Origin: an uncultured Williamsia sp.
GTDB lineage: Bacteria; Actinomycetota; Actinomycetes; Mycobacteriales; Mycobacteriaceae
Length of the DNA: 64,000 bases
Reading direction: 5' to 3'
Assembly: GCF_947494875.1 (NCBI RefSeq)
Contig: NZ_CANLWM010000008.1
Coordinates: 124,001 to 188,000, forward strand
Shown here: positions 10,477 through 19,879 of the stretch, piece by piece
How the letters are laid out: each line of letters begins with the position of its first letter
Numbering within the stretch: the stretch's first letter is position 1
The notes under the pieces: generated by a model
The model's database searches: none
What the model was told of the DNA's origin: nothing
The model's input: the letters and a program-made list of their open reading frames with translations, nothing else
Position numbers and translations under genes: made by a program

Positions 10477-11751
10477 ATGACGGCATATCAGGTGCAGCGC
10501 CCCGCGGTGACGGCGTCGAGTGCCTCCGGTTCCGTCGCGATCATCGGCATCAACTACGCCCCAGAGGTCACGGGCATCGGCCCCTACACGGCCGGCCTTG
10601 CGTCGGGGCTGTCGGACAGAGGCTTCGCGGTCTCCGTGCACACCGGTGTCCCGCACTACCCGCAGTGGCGTAAATCCGTCGCACCGCCCGCCGAAGCTGT
10701 CGTCCCGAACGCGGCGGGAGGTTCCCTGGCGGTCACTCGTGTCAACCACTACGTACCGCCCATCGTCACCGCGTCTCGACGTGCTCGCATGGAGCTCAGC
10801 TTCGCGATCAGATCCATCGCGGCGGGTCTCGGACGGCCCGACGCGATCGTCTGCGTCAGTCCGCCGCTCATCGCGGCTGCCGCGATGACCCTGTACGGGA
10901 AATTGCTGCGCGTCCCCGTCGGACTCGTCGTGCAGGACCTCTACAGCCTCGGCGCCATCGAGACCGGTCTCGCACGCGGACGCACCAGCGCGCTGATCGC
11001 CCGCATCGAGGCGTGGTCACTCCGCAACGCGACCTCCGTGGTCGTGATCCACGACAGGTTTGCCCGATCCGTCGAGCGCCTCGGGATCTTCCACGCTCGG
11101 ATGGCGACCATCCAGAACTGGACGCACGTGGTCAAGGCCGACCCGAACGGACGAATCCGCACACGCGCCGCCTTCGGGTGGTCTCCCACCGAGGTGGTCG
11201 CCCTGCATTCCGGGAACATGGGGGTCAAGCAGGGCCTGGAGAGCGTCGTCGAGGCCGCTCGCCTCGCCGACGAGACCAACGCGCCGGTGCGCTTCGTCCT
11301 CGTCGGCGACGGCAATCAACGACGGAGCCTCGAGGCGATGGCACAGGGCGTCGATCGTCTGACGTTCCTGGACCCGGTACCCGAAGACGCCTACATGGCG
11401 ATGCTCGCCGCAGCGGACGTTCTCCTGGTCAACGAGCGTCACGGCGTCGCCGACATGGCGATGCCGAGCAAGCTCACGAGCTACTTCGCGAGTGGTCGAC
11501 CGGTTCTCGCCGCCGTCGACCCGGAAGGCGCGACGGCCGACGAGATCGCACGATCGAAGGCCGGCGTGATGGTGCCACCCGGTGACCCGGCCGCGATGGT
11601 CGAGGCGATTCTCGACCTCGCGACAGACACCGATCGGCGCGAGACGCTCGCCCGCAACGGAGGACGATACGCAGCCGACTTCCTGGGCGCCGACCGTGCA
11701 CTCGACGCGTACGCGCTGTGGTGTCGCGACCTGGTCGGCGGAGCAGCATGA
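10477..11751 (+). CDS. WcaI-like glycosyltransferase (GT4 family)
   Basis: A 424-residue GT-B fold enzyme. The N-terminal half has IIGINYAPEVTGIGPYTAGLASGL and HYPQWR, both typical of WcaI-type colanic acid transferases. The C-terminal half has HSGNMGVKQGLE, FVLVGDG, FLDPVPEDAYMAMLAAADVLLVNE and SKLTSYFASGRPVLAAV, the donor-nucleotide region. It adds one sugar to the growing lipid-linked repeat unit; the sugar is not predictable. The ATG at 10477 follows GAGGT by 6 nt and replaces an upstream in-frame TTG. It is the first of eleven genes joined by 4-nt overlaps. Confidence 0.88.
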   Translation: MTAYQVQRPAVTASSASGSVAIIGINYAPEVTGIGPYTAGLASGLSDRGFAVSVHTGVPHYPQWRKSVAPPAEAVVPNAAGGSLAVTRVNHYVPPIVTASRRARMELSFAIRSIAAGLGRPDAIVCVSPPLIAAAAMTLYGKLLRVPVGLVVQDLYSLGAIETGLARGRTSALIARIEAWSLRNATSVVVIHDRFARSVERLGIFHARMATIQNWTHVVKADPNGRIRTRAAFGWSPTEVVALHSGNMGVKQGLESVVEAARLADETNAPVRFVLVGDGNQRRSLEAMAQGVDRLTFLDPVPEDAYMAMLAAADVLLVNERHGVADMAMPSKLTSYFASGRPVLAAVDPEGATADEIARSKAGVMVPPGDPAAMVEAILDLATDTDRRETLARNGGRYAADFLGADRALDAYALWCRDLVGGAA

Positions 11752-12962
11752 CCACGCTCCGTCAGAACATCGGGGACCGGCGGTTCGCCGGTGGGCGGTA
11801 CACCGCGGCCATCGGACCCGTCGACGTCGTCGGCGGCGCGCCCGGAGTGCGCGACCGCCTCCTGGCCATCGCCGGACAGGGTCGGCACACGCGGATCGGG
11901 CTGATCCCCCACCCGACCGCCGCCCGGTGGGACCATGACGTCACACGCGCAGTCGCGGTACGGGAACCGGACTGGGGACGCGTCGACGACATCGGAACGA
12001 TGATGGAACTCGCGAACGACACCGCCACCGCCCCGATCGACATCGCGCTCGTCGACGACCATCTCTTCGCCACCGTCGACCACGGCATCGGCGACGGCGT
12101 GTTCGTCACCGAACTGCTGCCCGCCCTGACCCGGGTGACCGCGGGACCGTTCCCCCGCCACGTCGTCGCCGGCGACACCGTCACGCGCCATCCGTCGGTG
12201 CGGGCTCTCGCGTCGGCGATCCGACGGCACCCCGGGTCGACGGCGCGGTCCATGCGGTCCGTCGTCCACGGCACCGCCGGTGCGGCCGGACCTCAGACCT
12301 CCCTGGCCCCCGACGCGCGGAGACAGACGGTGGTGATCGGCAGTGAGCCGGGATTCGCCGACCGCCTGCGCCGACTGCGCGACGACCGCTTCCCCGGGGC
12401 CACCGCGGCAGCCACGCTGTCGTGGACGATCGACCGCCACCTGCGCGGCGCCGGCCTCCCCCTCGCGCCGACCCTGTCGATGATGGTCAACCTGCGCCGC
12501 CATCTCCCCGCCGGGACGGCATGCACGGGTAACTTCGTCGGGGCGGTGACCGCCCCGACGACGTCCCCGCAGGAGATGACACAAGCGGTCCAGGCGCGGC
12601 TGCGTTCCACGGATCTCGTCGTCCACCAAGCACTCTCGGACGCATTGGGTGCCGTGCGGCCCGAGCGGATGCGCGAACCGCACCACAAGCGCGCCGTGCA
12701 CGATCGCACCGTGCGCCTCGTGGTCTCCGATCTGTCCGGCAGTCCGGCGATACCGACCACACGCTGGAACCCCGACTCCGTCCACCCGCGGACGTTCGGC
12801 ATCGCGACGCTGTGCAACCGCAGCGACGAGATCGACCTCGTCTACACCCGCGTCGACGACCGCCTCTTTGTCACCGCGCGGTTCTTCGACGGGTACCACG
12901 ACGCCACCACGATCGGATCGGCGATCCGCGAGGCCCTCCTGGAACCGGCCGACGCTCTGTGA
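11748..12962 (+). CDS. Condensation-superfamily acyltransferase (PapA/WS-DGAT-like)
   Basis: A 404-residue protein. VDHGIGDGVFVTELL, near residue 107, matches the xHxxxDG active site of the chloramphenicol acetyltransferase/condensation superfamily, to which PapA acyltransferases and wax ester synthases belong. The first of the two usual histidines is Asp here. A later MMVNLRRHLP...TGNFVGAV stretch corresponds to the second lobe. It probably transfers an acyl chain to a hydroxyl on a sugar or lipid. ATGA overlap at the start fixes it. The acyl donor and acceptor are unknown and the exact family is inferred from motifs only. Confidence 0.65.
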   Translation: MTTLRQNIGDRRFAGGRYTAAIGPVDVVGGAPGVRDRLLAIAGQGRHTRIGLIPHPTAARWDHDVTRAVAVREPDWGRVDDIGTMMELANDTATAPIDIALVDDHLFATVDHGIGDGVFVTELLPALTRVTAGPFPRHVVAGDTVTRHPSVRALASAIRRHPGSTARSMRSVVHGTAGAAGPQTSLAPDARRQTVVIGSEPGFADRLRRLRDDRFPGATAAATLSWTIDRHLRGAGLPLAPTLSMMVNLRRHLPAGTACTGNFVGAVTAPTTSPQEMTQAVQARLRSTDLVVHQALSDALGAVRPERMREPHHKRAVHDRTVRLVVSDLSGSPAIPTTRWNPDSVHPRTFGIATLCNRSDEIDLVYTRVDDRLFVTARFFDGYHDATTIGSAIREALLEPADAL

Positions 12963-14158
12963 CGGGACGGTCGATCGTCGCAGCATCGATCGGGGTGGTC
13001 GCCGCGGTGATCGTTGCCGGGTGCTCCGGCGACCCCGCCCCGTCGCCCGACATCGTTCGTGACCCCATCCCCGAGACGGTGCAGGCCGTTCCCGACTCCG
13101 CGTCGCGGGGCGCGCTGGTCTCCGTCGAGCCACTTTCGGACGCACAGCCCACGCTGCTCGCCGCGTCATCGAAGGCAGTGCGCGGCACATATGTGTCCAC
13201 CGATCCGCGGACGACCGAGCCGGTACGGGTGACGGGGACGTTCTTCGTCCCGCGCACCCCACCTCCCCCCGCTGGCTGGCCCGTCATCTCGTTCGCCCAC
13301 GGCACCACCGGCGCCACCAACGGATGCGGGCTGTCGGGGTCGGCCGACCTGCGCGGGTACGCAGGTGCCATTGCCGGTCTGCTCACAGGCGGCTTCGCGG
13401 TCGCGGTCACCGACTACCGCGGGCTGGGACCCGACGGGGTGCACCTCTACCTCGATCCGGCCTCGGCCGCCTACGACGTGATCGACGCGGCTCGCGCCCT
13501 GCGACGACTCGCGCCCGCGGCCTCGACGCGGTGGCTCGCCTACGGCGACTCGCAGGGCGGTCAGGCCGTGTGGTCTGCCGCCGAGCTCGACTCGACATAC
13601 GGTGCCGGGATGACCATGGTCGGCGCGCTCGCGACCAAGCCGGCCGCGAACATCACGGCCTTCGCCGACCTCGCGGAGCGAAAGGCGCTCTCGGCGCAGC
13701 AGCGTGAGGTCGCGGCTCTGGTGGCGCAGGGCGCCGCGCGCGCGTCGAACGGCTCTCTCACCCTGGGCAGTCTGCTGCCCGACGTCTCGGCCGCCCAGTT
13801 GCGCGATCTCGTCGGCTGCGACGTCGCCGCGCGTCAGCGGACGGTCGACGCGCTCGGTTCAGCAGGACTGGCACCGCGTGCCGATGCGGTCGACGCGTAC
13901 ACCACACAACTGCGACGCGAGGCGCTCCCCCAGCGACGCTCCGCCGTCCCGGTGCGGGTGGTCTACGGACTCGACGACACATTGATCCCCCCGGCGTGGG
14001 TGACCGCACCCATCGCGCAGGCCTGCGCGATGGGCAGCGCGGTGTATCCGCGAGCGGTACCCGGGAAGGGCCACGCCGACGCCCTCCTCGACGCCTCCGA
14101 CCTCCAGTGGGTCGGCCAGCGGTTCGCCGGTCAGACGCCAGCGGGTGCGTGTCCATGA
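12959..14158 (+). CDS. Secreted lipoprotein lipase/esterase (LIP family, alpha/beta hydrolase)
   Basis: A 399-residue protein starting at GTG 12959 (GTGA overlap). A hydrophobic leader ends in the lipobox VAGC, so the mature form should be lipid-anchored outside the membrane. The hydrolase domain shows SFAHGTTGA (oxyanion region), the nucleophile elbow YGDSQGGQA, a likely catalytic Asp in YGLDDTLIP and His in GKGHADA. This matches secretory lipases of Mycobacteriales and fungi. Inside a polysaccharide operon it may remove or exchange acyl groups on the exported polymer; that role is inference. Confidence 0.82.
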   Translation: MTGRSIVAASIGVVAAVIVAGCSGDPAPSPDIVRDPIPETVQAVPDSASRGALVSVEPLSDAQPTLLAASSKAVRGTYVSTDPRTTEPVRVTGTFFVPRTPPPPAGWPVISFAHGTTGATNGCGLSGSADLRGYAGAIAGLLTGGFAVAVTDYRGLGPDGVHLYLDPASAAYDVIDAARALRRLAPAASTRWLAYGDSQGGQAVWSAAELDSTYGAGMTMVGALATKPAANITAFADLAERKALSAQQREVAALVAQGAARASNGSLTLGSLLPDVSAAQLRDLVGCDVAARQRTVDALGSAGLAPRADAVDAYTTQLRREALPQRRSAVPVRVVYGLDDTLIPPAWVTAPIAQACAMGSAVYPRAVPGKGHADALLDASDLQWVGQRFAGQTPAGACP

Positions 14159-15291
14159 GGATCCTGCACGTCGCGACTCTGTTCACCCCCACCGGCGAGT
14201 TCGGCGGACCCACCCGGGTGGCCGTGCACCAGGCGGCCGGACTCGCCCGTCGCGGGCACTGCGTGACCGTCACGGGCGCTGGCCGCGGATGGCACACGGA
14301 CACCGAGCTGCCACCCGACATCGAGTGCCGCTTCTTCCCTGCGCAGCGATCGGTACCGGGGATCGGCATCGCGGGCCTGCGCAGCCCCTCCGTCACGCGG
14401 TTCGTGGCATCGCACGTCCGTGACTTCGACGTCGCACACATCCACCTCGCCCGAGACCTCGTGACCATCCCTGCGGCACGGGCGATCCGACGATCTGGTG
14501 TGCCGTACGTCGTTCAGTGCCACGGCATGGTGGACCCGACGTCGAAGGTGCTGGCGGGGCCCCTGGACCGATACGCGACAGTGCCCGTGCTGACCGGCGC
14601 CGCGCGCGTCCTCACCCTCACCGACACCGAAGAGACCGGCCTCACCGCCGTCGCCGGACGAGCGCTGCCGTTCCGTCGGGTCGTCAACGGGGTGCCCTCC
14701 ACGGCAGCCAACCGCGTTCCCTCCGATCCACCGGAGGTGCTCTTCCTCGCTCGCCTCGACGAACGCAAACGACCGCTCCACTTCGTACGGGCGGCGGCCA
14801 CGCTGCTCTCCCGGGGTGTCCGAGCGCGTTTCACACTCATCGGACCCGACGGTGGGCAGGCTGCCGACGTCGACGCCGCGATCGCTGCGTCCGGCCGCGC
14901 TGACGCGATCCACCGCGAGCCCGCGATCGAGTCCGACGACGTCGCGGACCGGATGCGCCGCGCATCGATCTACGTGCTGCCGTCGGTCGACGAACCCTTC
15001 CCGATGACCGTGCTCGAAGCGATGTCGGTGGGTGTCCCCGTCGTCGTCACCGCGTCCTGCGGACTCGCGCCGGTGATCGACGACTGCGGGTGCGGCGTGG
15101 TGACCGACCATTCCGACGACGCGCTGCGGGACGCGGTCGCCGCACTCCTCGCCGACCCCGGCGACGCCACGCGTCGCGGCGTCCGCGGGCGCGAACGGGT
15201 GCGAAAGGACTACTCGGTCGGAGCTGTCGCCGCCACACTGGAGGCGATCTACGACGAGTGCACGTCCCGACCGAGGGAGGATGCCGGATGA
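14155..15291 (+). CDS. Family 4 glycosyltransferase
   Basis: A 378-residue GT-B enzyme. The N-terminal lobe opens with MRILHVATLFTPTGEFGGPTRVA; the C-terminal lobe has VLFLARLDERKRP, FTLIGPDGG and YVLPSVDEPFPMTVLEAMSVGVPVV, which includes the EPFPMTVLEA form of the EX7E donor-binding motif. This is a retaining transferase that probably adds one sugar to the repeat unit. The ATG at 14155 overlaps the lipase stop as ATGA, and its own stop overlaps the next gene the same way. Confidence 0.87.
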   Translation: MRILHVATLFTPTGEFGGPTRVAVHQAAGLARRGHCVTVTGAGRGWHTDTELPPDIECRFFPAQRSVPGIGIAGLRSPSVTRFVASHVRDFDVAHIHLARDLVTIPAARAIRRSGVPYVVQCHGMVDPTSKVLAGPLDRYATVPVLTGAARVLTLTDTEETGLTAVAGRALPFRRVVNGVPSTAANRVPSDPPEVLFLARLDERKRPLHFVRAAATLLSRGVRARFTLIGPDGGQAADVDAAIAASGRADAIHREPAIESDDVADRMRRASIYVLPSVDEPFPMTVLEAMSVGVPVVVTASCGLAPVIDDCGCGVVTDHSDDALRDAVAALLADPGDATRRGVRGRERVRKDYSVGAVAATLEAIYDECTSRPREDAG

Positions 15292-15893
15292 CGATCGCCG
15301 ACCTCCGCCACCTGCTGCTGACCCGCGCGGTCGTGCTGCTGCTCGGCGTCGCCGTCGGGGCGGGCATCGGATGGAACGTCGCCGCGCACCAGACCTTGCA
15401 CTACTCCGCGACGGCGACCATCCTGCCCGCCGTCGGTGGCGGAACCTCGGATCCGGGCGGGTTCGCGCAGTCGGTGTTCATCCAGTCGCGAGTCCCCGAA
15501 TACGCGGCATTCGGCACGACCGACTCATTCCTGCAACGGGTCATCGCCACCTTCCGGCTCCCGCTCAGTCGGGACCAACTGGGCGACAACCTTTCGGTCA
15601 CTGCGCCGAAGATGAGTTCCCTCATCGAGACCACTGTCCGTGCAACGGATCCCGCGTCCGCCGCGTCGTTCGCGAACGCTGCGGCGGAGACCCTCGCGCG
15701 GGTGATCTCGGAGCGAGAGAGTCTGCTCCCGGTCCGCGTCACCGTCGTCGACAGCGCGATGACACCGACGCGGCCCGACAACAAGGGGACGGGCGAGGTC
15801 ATCGGCCTCTACGGGGTGCTCGGACTCGTCGGCGGGTTCCTGCTGTCCCTGGCGACGACACGCGTGCGCACCGGCGACAGGGTCGCGGCATGA
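15288..15893 (+). CDS. Wzz-like chain-length determinant (short, kinase-less)
   Basis: A 201-residue protein with one membrane segment near residues 13-32 and another near 172-188, separated by an extracytoplasmic domain. A short DSAMTPTRPDNKG stretch precedes the second helix, where Wzz/capsular co-polymerases carry a Pro-rich segment. Such proteins control the length of polymers made by Wzy. There is no cytoplasmic tyrosine kinase domain and no tyrosine cluster. It lies in the coupled chain two genes before the polymerase. Confidence 0.72.
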   Translation: MTIADLRHLLLTRAVVLLLGVAVGAGIGWNVAAHQTLHYSATATILPAVGGGTSDPGGFAQSVFIQSRVPEYAAFGTTDSFLQRVIATFRLPLSRDQLGDNLSVTAPKMSSLIETTVRATDPASAASFANAAAETLARVISERESLLPVRVTVVDSAMTPTRPDNKGTGEVIGLYGVLGLVGGFLLSLATTRVRTGDRVAA

Positions 15894-16588
15894 CCGCCGT
15901 TCTGGGCGCGCTCCGCGTGATCGTCTGGTTGCTGCCGCCGGGTCCGTTCAAGAACGCGCTCCTCCGCCTCCTCGGCGACAGCGTCGGTTCAGGCGTACGA
16001 CTCGGGCCCAATCTCGTTCTCGGGCACGTCCGCTTCGTCCTCGCCGACGGCGCGTCGATCGGTTCCCTCAACGTCTTCCGGGCGCTGCGAGAAGTACGCC
16101 TCGACGAGGACGCCTACATCGGCAACCTCAACCAAATCACCGCCGTCCCCGATTACCGCGCCCACGACCCCGCCTTCGGCCTCCTCCACCTGTCGCCGGG
16201 CGCCGGGATGACCAATCGTCACTACGTCGACTGTTCCGGACGGTTCATGGTCGGCACGTTCTCGATGATCGCCGGAGTCCGATCGGTCTTCCAGACCCAT
16301 GAGCTCGACCTCGTCGACAACCGAGCGCGCGCCGGCGACATCGTCGTCGGCGATCGGTGCTTCACGGCCACCGGGGTGCAGATGCTGCAGAACTCCTACC
16401 TCCCCGACCGGTCACTGCTCGCCTCGGGATCCACGCGCACCCGGACGGCCGCGGGCGACCCGCCGGGTCAGCTCTACGCGGGAACCCCGGCGAGGGCATG
16501 CAAGGACATCAGCGGGTGGGCGTGGTTCGACCGCGACGTCGTCCACACGCCCGTCGAGCTGGACGGCACGTCGGAGACAGTCCGATGA
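15890..16588 (+). CDS. Hexapeptide-repeat acyltransferase
   Basis: A 232-residue predicted left-handed beta-helix protein. An amphipathic start (VLGALRVIVWLLPPGPFKNALL) resembles membrane-associated sugar acetyltransferases. Repeats include VGSGVRLGPNLVLGHVRFV, ADGASIGSLNVF and AGDIVVGDRCFTATGVQMLQ. FQTHELDLVDNRARAGD resembles the active-site loop of these enzymes. It probably acylates a sugar on the nucleotide or lipid carrier. This is the second such enzyme in the locus. ATGA overlaps occur at both ends. Confidence 0.72.
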   Translation: MTAVLGALRVIVWLLPPGPFKNALLRLLGDSVGSGVRLGPNLVLGHVRFVLADGASIGSLNVFRALREVRLDEDAYIGNLNQITAVPDYRAHDPAFGLLHLSPGAGMTNRHYVDCSGRFMVGTFSMIAGVRSVFQTHELDLVDNRARAGDIVVGDRCFTATGVQMLQNSYLPDRSLLASGSTRTRTAAGDPPGQLYAGTPARACKDISGWAWFDRDVVHTPVELDGTSETVR

Positions 16589-17886
16589 TCGCGATCGCCT
16601 ACGCACTCGTCGCTGTCGCCGCGGTCGCCTTCGCAGCTGTTCGCCGCGGCGAGTTCCGGGCCCTCGGGGACGAGGACCGGTGGGCGGCGATCGCGGTGGT
16701 CCTGGTGACCGCGTGGCCGATGGTCTGGACCTTCGTGCTCGGACCGGTCGTCGTCGGGACCCCGGCATCCCCTCTCTTCCCCGCGGTCTGGTATCTCCCG
16801 GGGGCCGCGATGGCGGTGCTGATGATGCGGCGAGCGTTCGAGTCCGGGGCATTTCGCGTCGACCTCCCGGTCGCGCTCGCCGCAGCGGTCTCGGTACTCG
16901 CGCTGGCCCCGTTGCTGCTCGACGGCGGGACGTTCAGCGAGCTGCAGCGGTGGGCGCTCGGCGCCGTGCTGCTCGCGATCCCCCTGCTCAAGCGCGAGCG
17001 CGTAGGTCTGCCGGCGCTGGCCTGGGCGTCGCGGACCAGCCTTCTCGTCATCGCGCTCACCGTCCTCGCGACCGCCACGGTGGTGCCCGGCGGCGTGGGG
17101 AACTGCCGTACCGACAAGTGCGGGACGGCAGGAGTGGCTCTCACCTCGGCGTTCGCCGGCAACGGCAACATCCTGGGGCTCTCGGTCGCCTTGCTGCTCC
17201 CGTTCGCGCTCGTGAACCGCCGCTGGCCGCAGGCTGTCTCACTCGTCGTGGCCGTCCTGGCCATCGGAGAACTCGCAGGTAGCCGGACAGCCATGATCGG
17301 TGTCGTCATCGTCGTCGCGATGACCGTCGGCCTGCGTGTCACGCCCTCGCGTCGCGCGGTGCTCACGCTCGGACTCGTCGGGTCCCTGATGCTGTCGCTC
17401 CTGCCGGTTCTCCTGTCCTACGGCGACGAGGCGTTCAGCTTCCGCGGGACCCTGTGGAACCAGGCGAAGGAACTCATCGCCCGGAACCTCGTCCTCGGCG
17501 AGGGTCCGGCGGCATGGGAGCGTCTCGGCGCCAACTCGGTCTACGACGCGAACTACTCGCCACACAACGGATGGCTGGACATGACCGTGTCCGTCGGCGT
17601 GGCCGGCGTCGTCGTCATCGTGATCGCGCTCGCGCTGAAGGTCTTCCTCGTGCACGGTGAGGAACGTTCGACGCTGATCGTCTTCCTCTGTGGGCTCCTG
17701 GGGATCTCGACTCTGGAGAGCCTGATGACGCCCTACTTCCTCGGCATCCTCCCCGCGACCCCCGTCCTCGCGCTGATGCTCGGGCCCGGCCGTCTGCTCG
17801 TCCCGCGGCGTCGTCGACGCCGAATCTCGCGTCGTCACACCACGGATCAGGTCGAAGCAACCACCATCGTCGGGAGTCGATCATGA
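16585..17886 (+). CDS. Wzy-like polysaccharide polymerase / O-antigen ligase family
   Basis: A 433-residue membrane protein with about ten hydrophobic helices. A large outer loop with NCRTDKCG and GNGNILG lies near residues 173-200. A second conserved region, RGTLWNQAKELIARNLVLGEGPAAWE followed by SPHNGWLDM near 285-330, matches the Wzy_C pattern of O-antigen polymerases and ligases. It should join repeat units on the outer face of the membrane. It sits between the two Wzz-like genes, which supports polymerase over ligase. Confidence 0.78.
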   Translation: MIAIAYALVAVAAVAFAAVRRGEFRALGDEDRWAAIAVVLVTAWPMVWTFVLGPVVVGTPASPLFPAVWYLPGAAMAVLMMRRAFESGAFRVDLPVALAAAVSVLALAPLLLDGGTFSELQRWALGAVLLAIPLLKRERVGLPALAWASRTSLLVIALTVLATATVVPGGVGNCRTDKCGTAGVALTSAFAGNGNILGLSVALLLPFALVNRRWPQAVSLVVAVLAIGELAGSRTAMIGVVIVVAMTVGLRVTPSRRAVLTLGLVGSLMLSLLPVLLSYGDEAFSFRGTLWNQAKELIARNLVLGEGPAAWERLGANSVYDANYSPHNGWLDMTVSVGVAGVVVIVIALALKVFLVHGEERSTLIVFLCGLLGISTLESLMTPYFLGILPATPVLALMLGPGRLLVPRRRRRRISRRHTTDQVEATTIVGSRS

Positions 17887-19061
17887 GCGAGATCCTCGAC
17901 CTCATACGCCGACGACTCGTGTTCATCGTCGTGTGCGGTCTCATCGCGGCAGCCGTGCCGGCGGCCCTGGCCACGACGTCACCAGATTCCTACCGCGCGA
18001 CGGCGAGGCTTTTTGTCGCGACCGCGGCACAGGACGTGACCGCGGCGAACCAGGGGAATCTCGCGGCGCAGTCGCGTGTGCGCTCCTACGCCCTGCTCGC
18101 GATGGGGCCTGAACTGCTGGCGCGCGCGGCGCAGAGGTCTGGGGTGTCGATCAGCGAAGGGGCTCTCGCGCAGCGGATCTCTGTGTCCACTCCCCCCGAC
18201 ACGGTTCTCCTCGACATCGCTGCCACCGCGGGGACACCGCAGGAGGCGGCGGCACTGTCCGACGCGGTGTCCCAGGAACTGGTGACCCTGGTTTCGCAGG
18301 CCGAGCGGCCACTGCGCGGCGGCAGCCCCTCCCTGGGGCTGCTGATCCTTCAACCCGCCGACGCCGGGATCTCCAAGGTGCCCAGAGTGGTACCGACGCA
18401 ACTCGCGCTGTTCGGCGTCGCCGGTCTCGTGGTCGGCGCCGTGATCGCGATCCTCGTCCCGGGACGTTTCCGACTCCGTCGTCGCAACCGCGGCACGGCG
18501 ACCGACACCGACATCACGACCCGCGGCGACGCCGCCGACAGCCACGCCGTCACGCCGGATCCGGCTACGGGCACATCGGTACCGACTGTCGCCGCCGCGC
18601 CGACCGGTGCCCGCGACACACCCGACTCGATCGGCCGCGACGACCCGTCGAGTCCGACTGGGGTCAACGGAGTCGCACCCGACGCCACAGAACCGTCGCT
18701 GCGCGAGCACGGCGCCTCGTTCAAAGGCGCCTCCCCCGCCGACGCCGACCGACACCCCAACTGGACGACGTTCGACACCCTGGACACTTCGACACGTCCC
18801 GGCCGGCCGGTGCCGACCAATGGTCTCCGCCGCGAGCAGGTACCCCCACTGGCCCGCCCGAGACCCACGCCACCGCCTCCGGCGACCGACAGACCCGGAT
18901 GGGAAGACCTCACCGATCCGTCCGGTCTCCTCCGGCCGATCGAGGACAGTCCGCGTCGGCACCGTCGCGAGAGCGGTTCGTGGCAGTTCTCGCCGTCCTC
19001 GGTCGAGGACGATCAGAACCGTGCGCACCGGTCGGTCCGACACGGCGACGAGTCACCGTGA
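17883..19061 (+). CDS. Wzz/YveK-like polysaccharide co-polymerase with long disordered tail
   Basis: A 392-residue protein. Residues 1-190 form a Wzz-type unit: a membrane segment near 12-31, an extracytoplasmic part opening SYRATARLFV, and a second segment near 175-193 ending in RFRLRRRNR. The remaining 200 residues are a low-complexity cytoplasmic tail rich in Pro, Asp, Thr and Arg, without a Walker motif and apparently without tyrosines. It is therefore neither a BY-kinase nor an obvious kinase substrate. The tail may recruit partners in the assembly complex. Coupled by ATGA to the polymerase and GTGA to the next gene. Confidence 0.75.
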   Translation: MSEILDLIRRRLVFIVVCGLIAAAVPAALATTSPDSYRATARLFVATAAQDVTAANQGNLAAQSRVRSYALLAMGPELLARAAQRSGVSISEGALAQRISVSTPPDTVLLDIAATAGTPQEAAALSDAVSQELVTLVSQAERPLRGGSPSLGLLILQPADAGISKVPRVVPTQLALFGVAGLVVGAVIAILVPGRFRLRRRNRGTATDTDITTRGDAADSHAVTPDPATGTSVPTVAAAPTGARDTPDSIGRDDPSSPTGVNGVAPDATEPSLREHGASFKGASPADADRHPNWTTFDTLDTSTRPGRPVPTNGLRREQVPPLARPRPTPPPPATDRPGWEDLTDPSGLLRPIEDSPRRHRRESGSWQFSPSSVEDDQNRAHRSVRHGDESP

Positions 19062-19879
19062 CCACGTCGCCCCGTATCTCCGTGACGATGCCCTGCTTCA
19101 ACGCTGGTGACCACCTCGAGACCGCACTGACCAGTGTCCTGTCGCAGCTCGGTCCCGGGGACGAGGTCGTCGTACAGGACGCCTGCTCGACAGACGGTTC
19201 CGCCGCGGTGTTCGCACGGGTCGGCGAGGGCGACCCGCGACTGTCCGTCGTCTCCGAACGCGACGACGGACAGTCCGACGCCCTCAACCGTGCCCTCGGC
19301 CGCGCGACGGGCGAATTCGTGCTGTGGCTGAACGCCGACGACATCGTCGTCGACGGCGGGATCGACGCCGTGCGGGCCGCGATCGATGCCGATCCGTCCG
19401 TCGACCTGGTCGTGGGGGCACATCAGATGCTGCGCGAGAACGGCGACGTGATCGATGTGTACCCGGGGCGGGCTGTCAGCGTGGACGCCATCCTGCGCCG
19501 CGGTTGCACCGCTTTCTCCGGTTCGATCCTCATGCGCACCGCGCTCCTCAGGGAGGTCGGAGGGTTCGACGACGCACTGAACACCGTCATGGACCTCGAG
19601 CTCCAGCTGCGCCTGGCCCGACACTCTCCGCGGCAGGTGGTCGTCGACCATCCGGTGGGTGCCCTGCGGTTCCACGACTCGTCGAAGTCCGCGACCCTCT
19701 GGCCACAGTTCGTGAGGGAGAGCCATCGCGTCCGAATGGCCCACTCCGACACCCTGGCCGCCCGCGTTCGGACGGTCGGGCTCACAGGGCTGCACATCGC
19801 GTACGCGGTGACGTTCCGCATCCAGCTGACCGACACCTACCGGCGTCTACGCCGCATCGTCCGACGCGAGAGCCGGTGA
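19058..19879 (+). CDS. Family 2 glycosyltransferase
   Basis: A 273-residue GT-A enzyme. It begins SVTMPCFNAGDHLETALTSVLSQ, followed by EVVVQDACSTDGS, and has LWLNADDIV as the DxD-type metal and nucleotide site. A conserved VGGFDDALNTVMDLELQLRL segment corresponds to the acceptor/catalytic base region. It should add a sugar in the cytoplasm before flipping. Translation starts at GTG 19058 inside the previous stop (GTGA). Confidence 0.88.
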   Translation: MTTSPRISVTMPCFNAGDHLETALTSVLSQLGPGDEVVVQDACSTDGSAAVFARVGEGDPRLSVVSERDDGQSDALNRALGRATGEFVLWLNADDIVVDGGIDAVRAAIDADPSVDLVVGAHQMLRENGDVIDVYPGRAVSVDAILRRGCTAFSGSILMRTALLREVGGFDDALNTVMDLELQLRLARHSPRQVVVDHPVGALRFHDSSKSATLWPQFVRESHRVRMAHSDTLAARVRTVGLTGLHIAYAVTFRIQLTDTYRRLRRIVRRESR

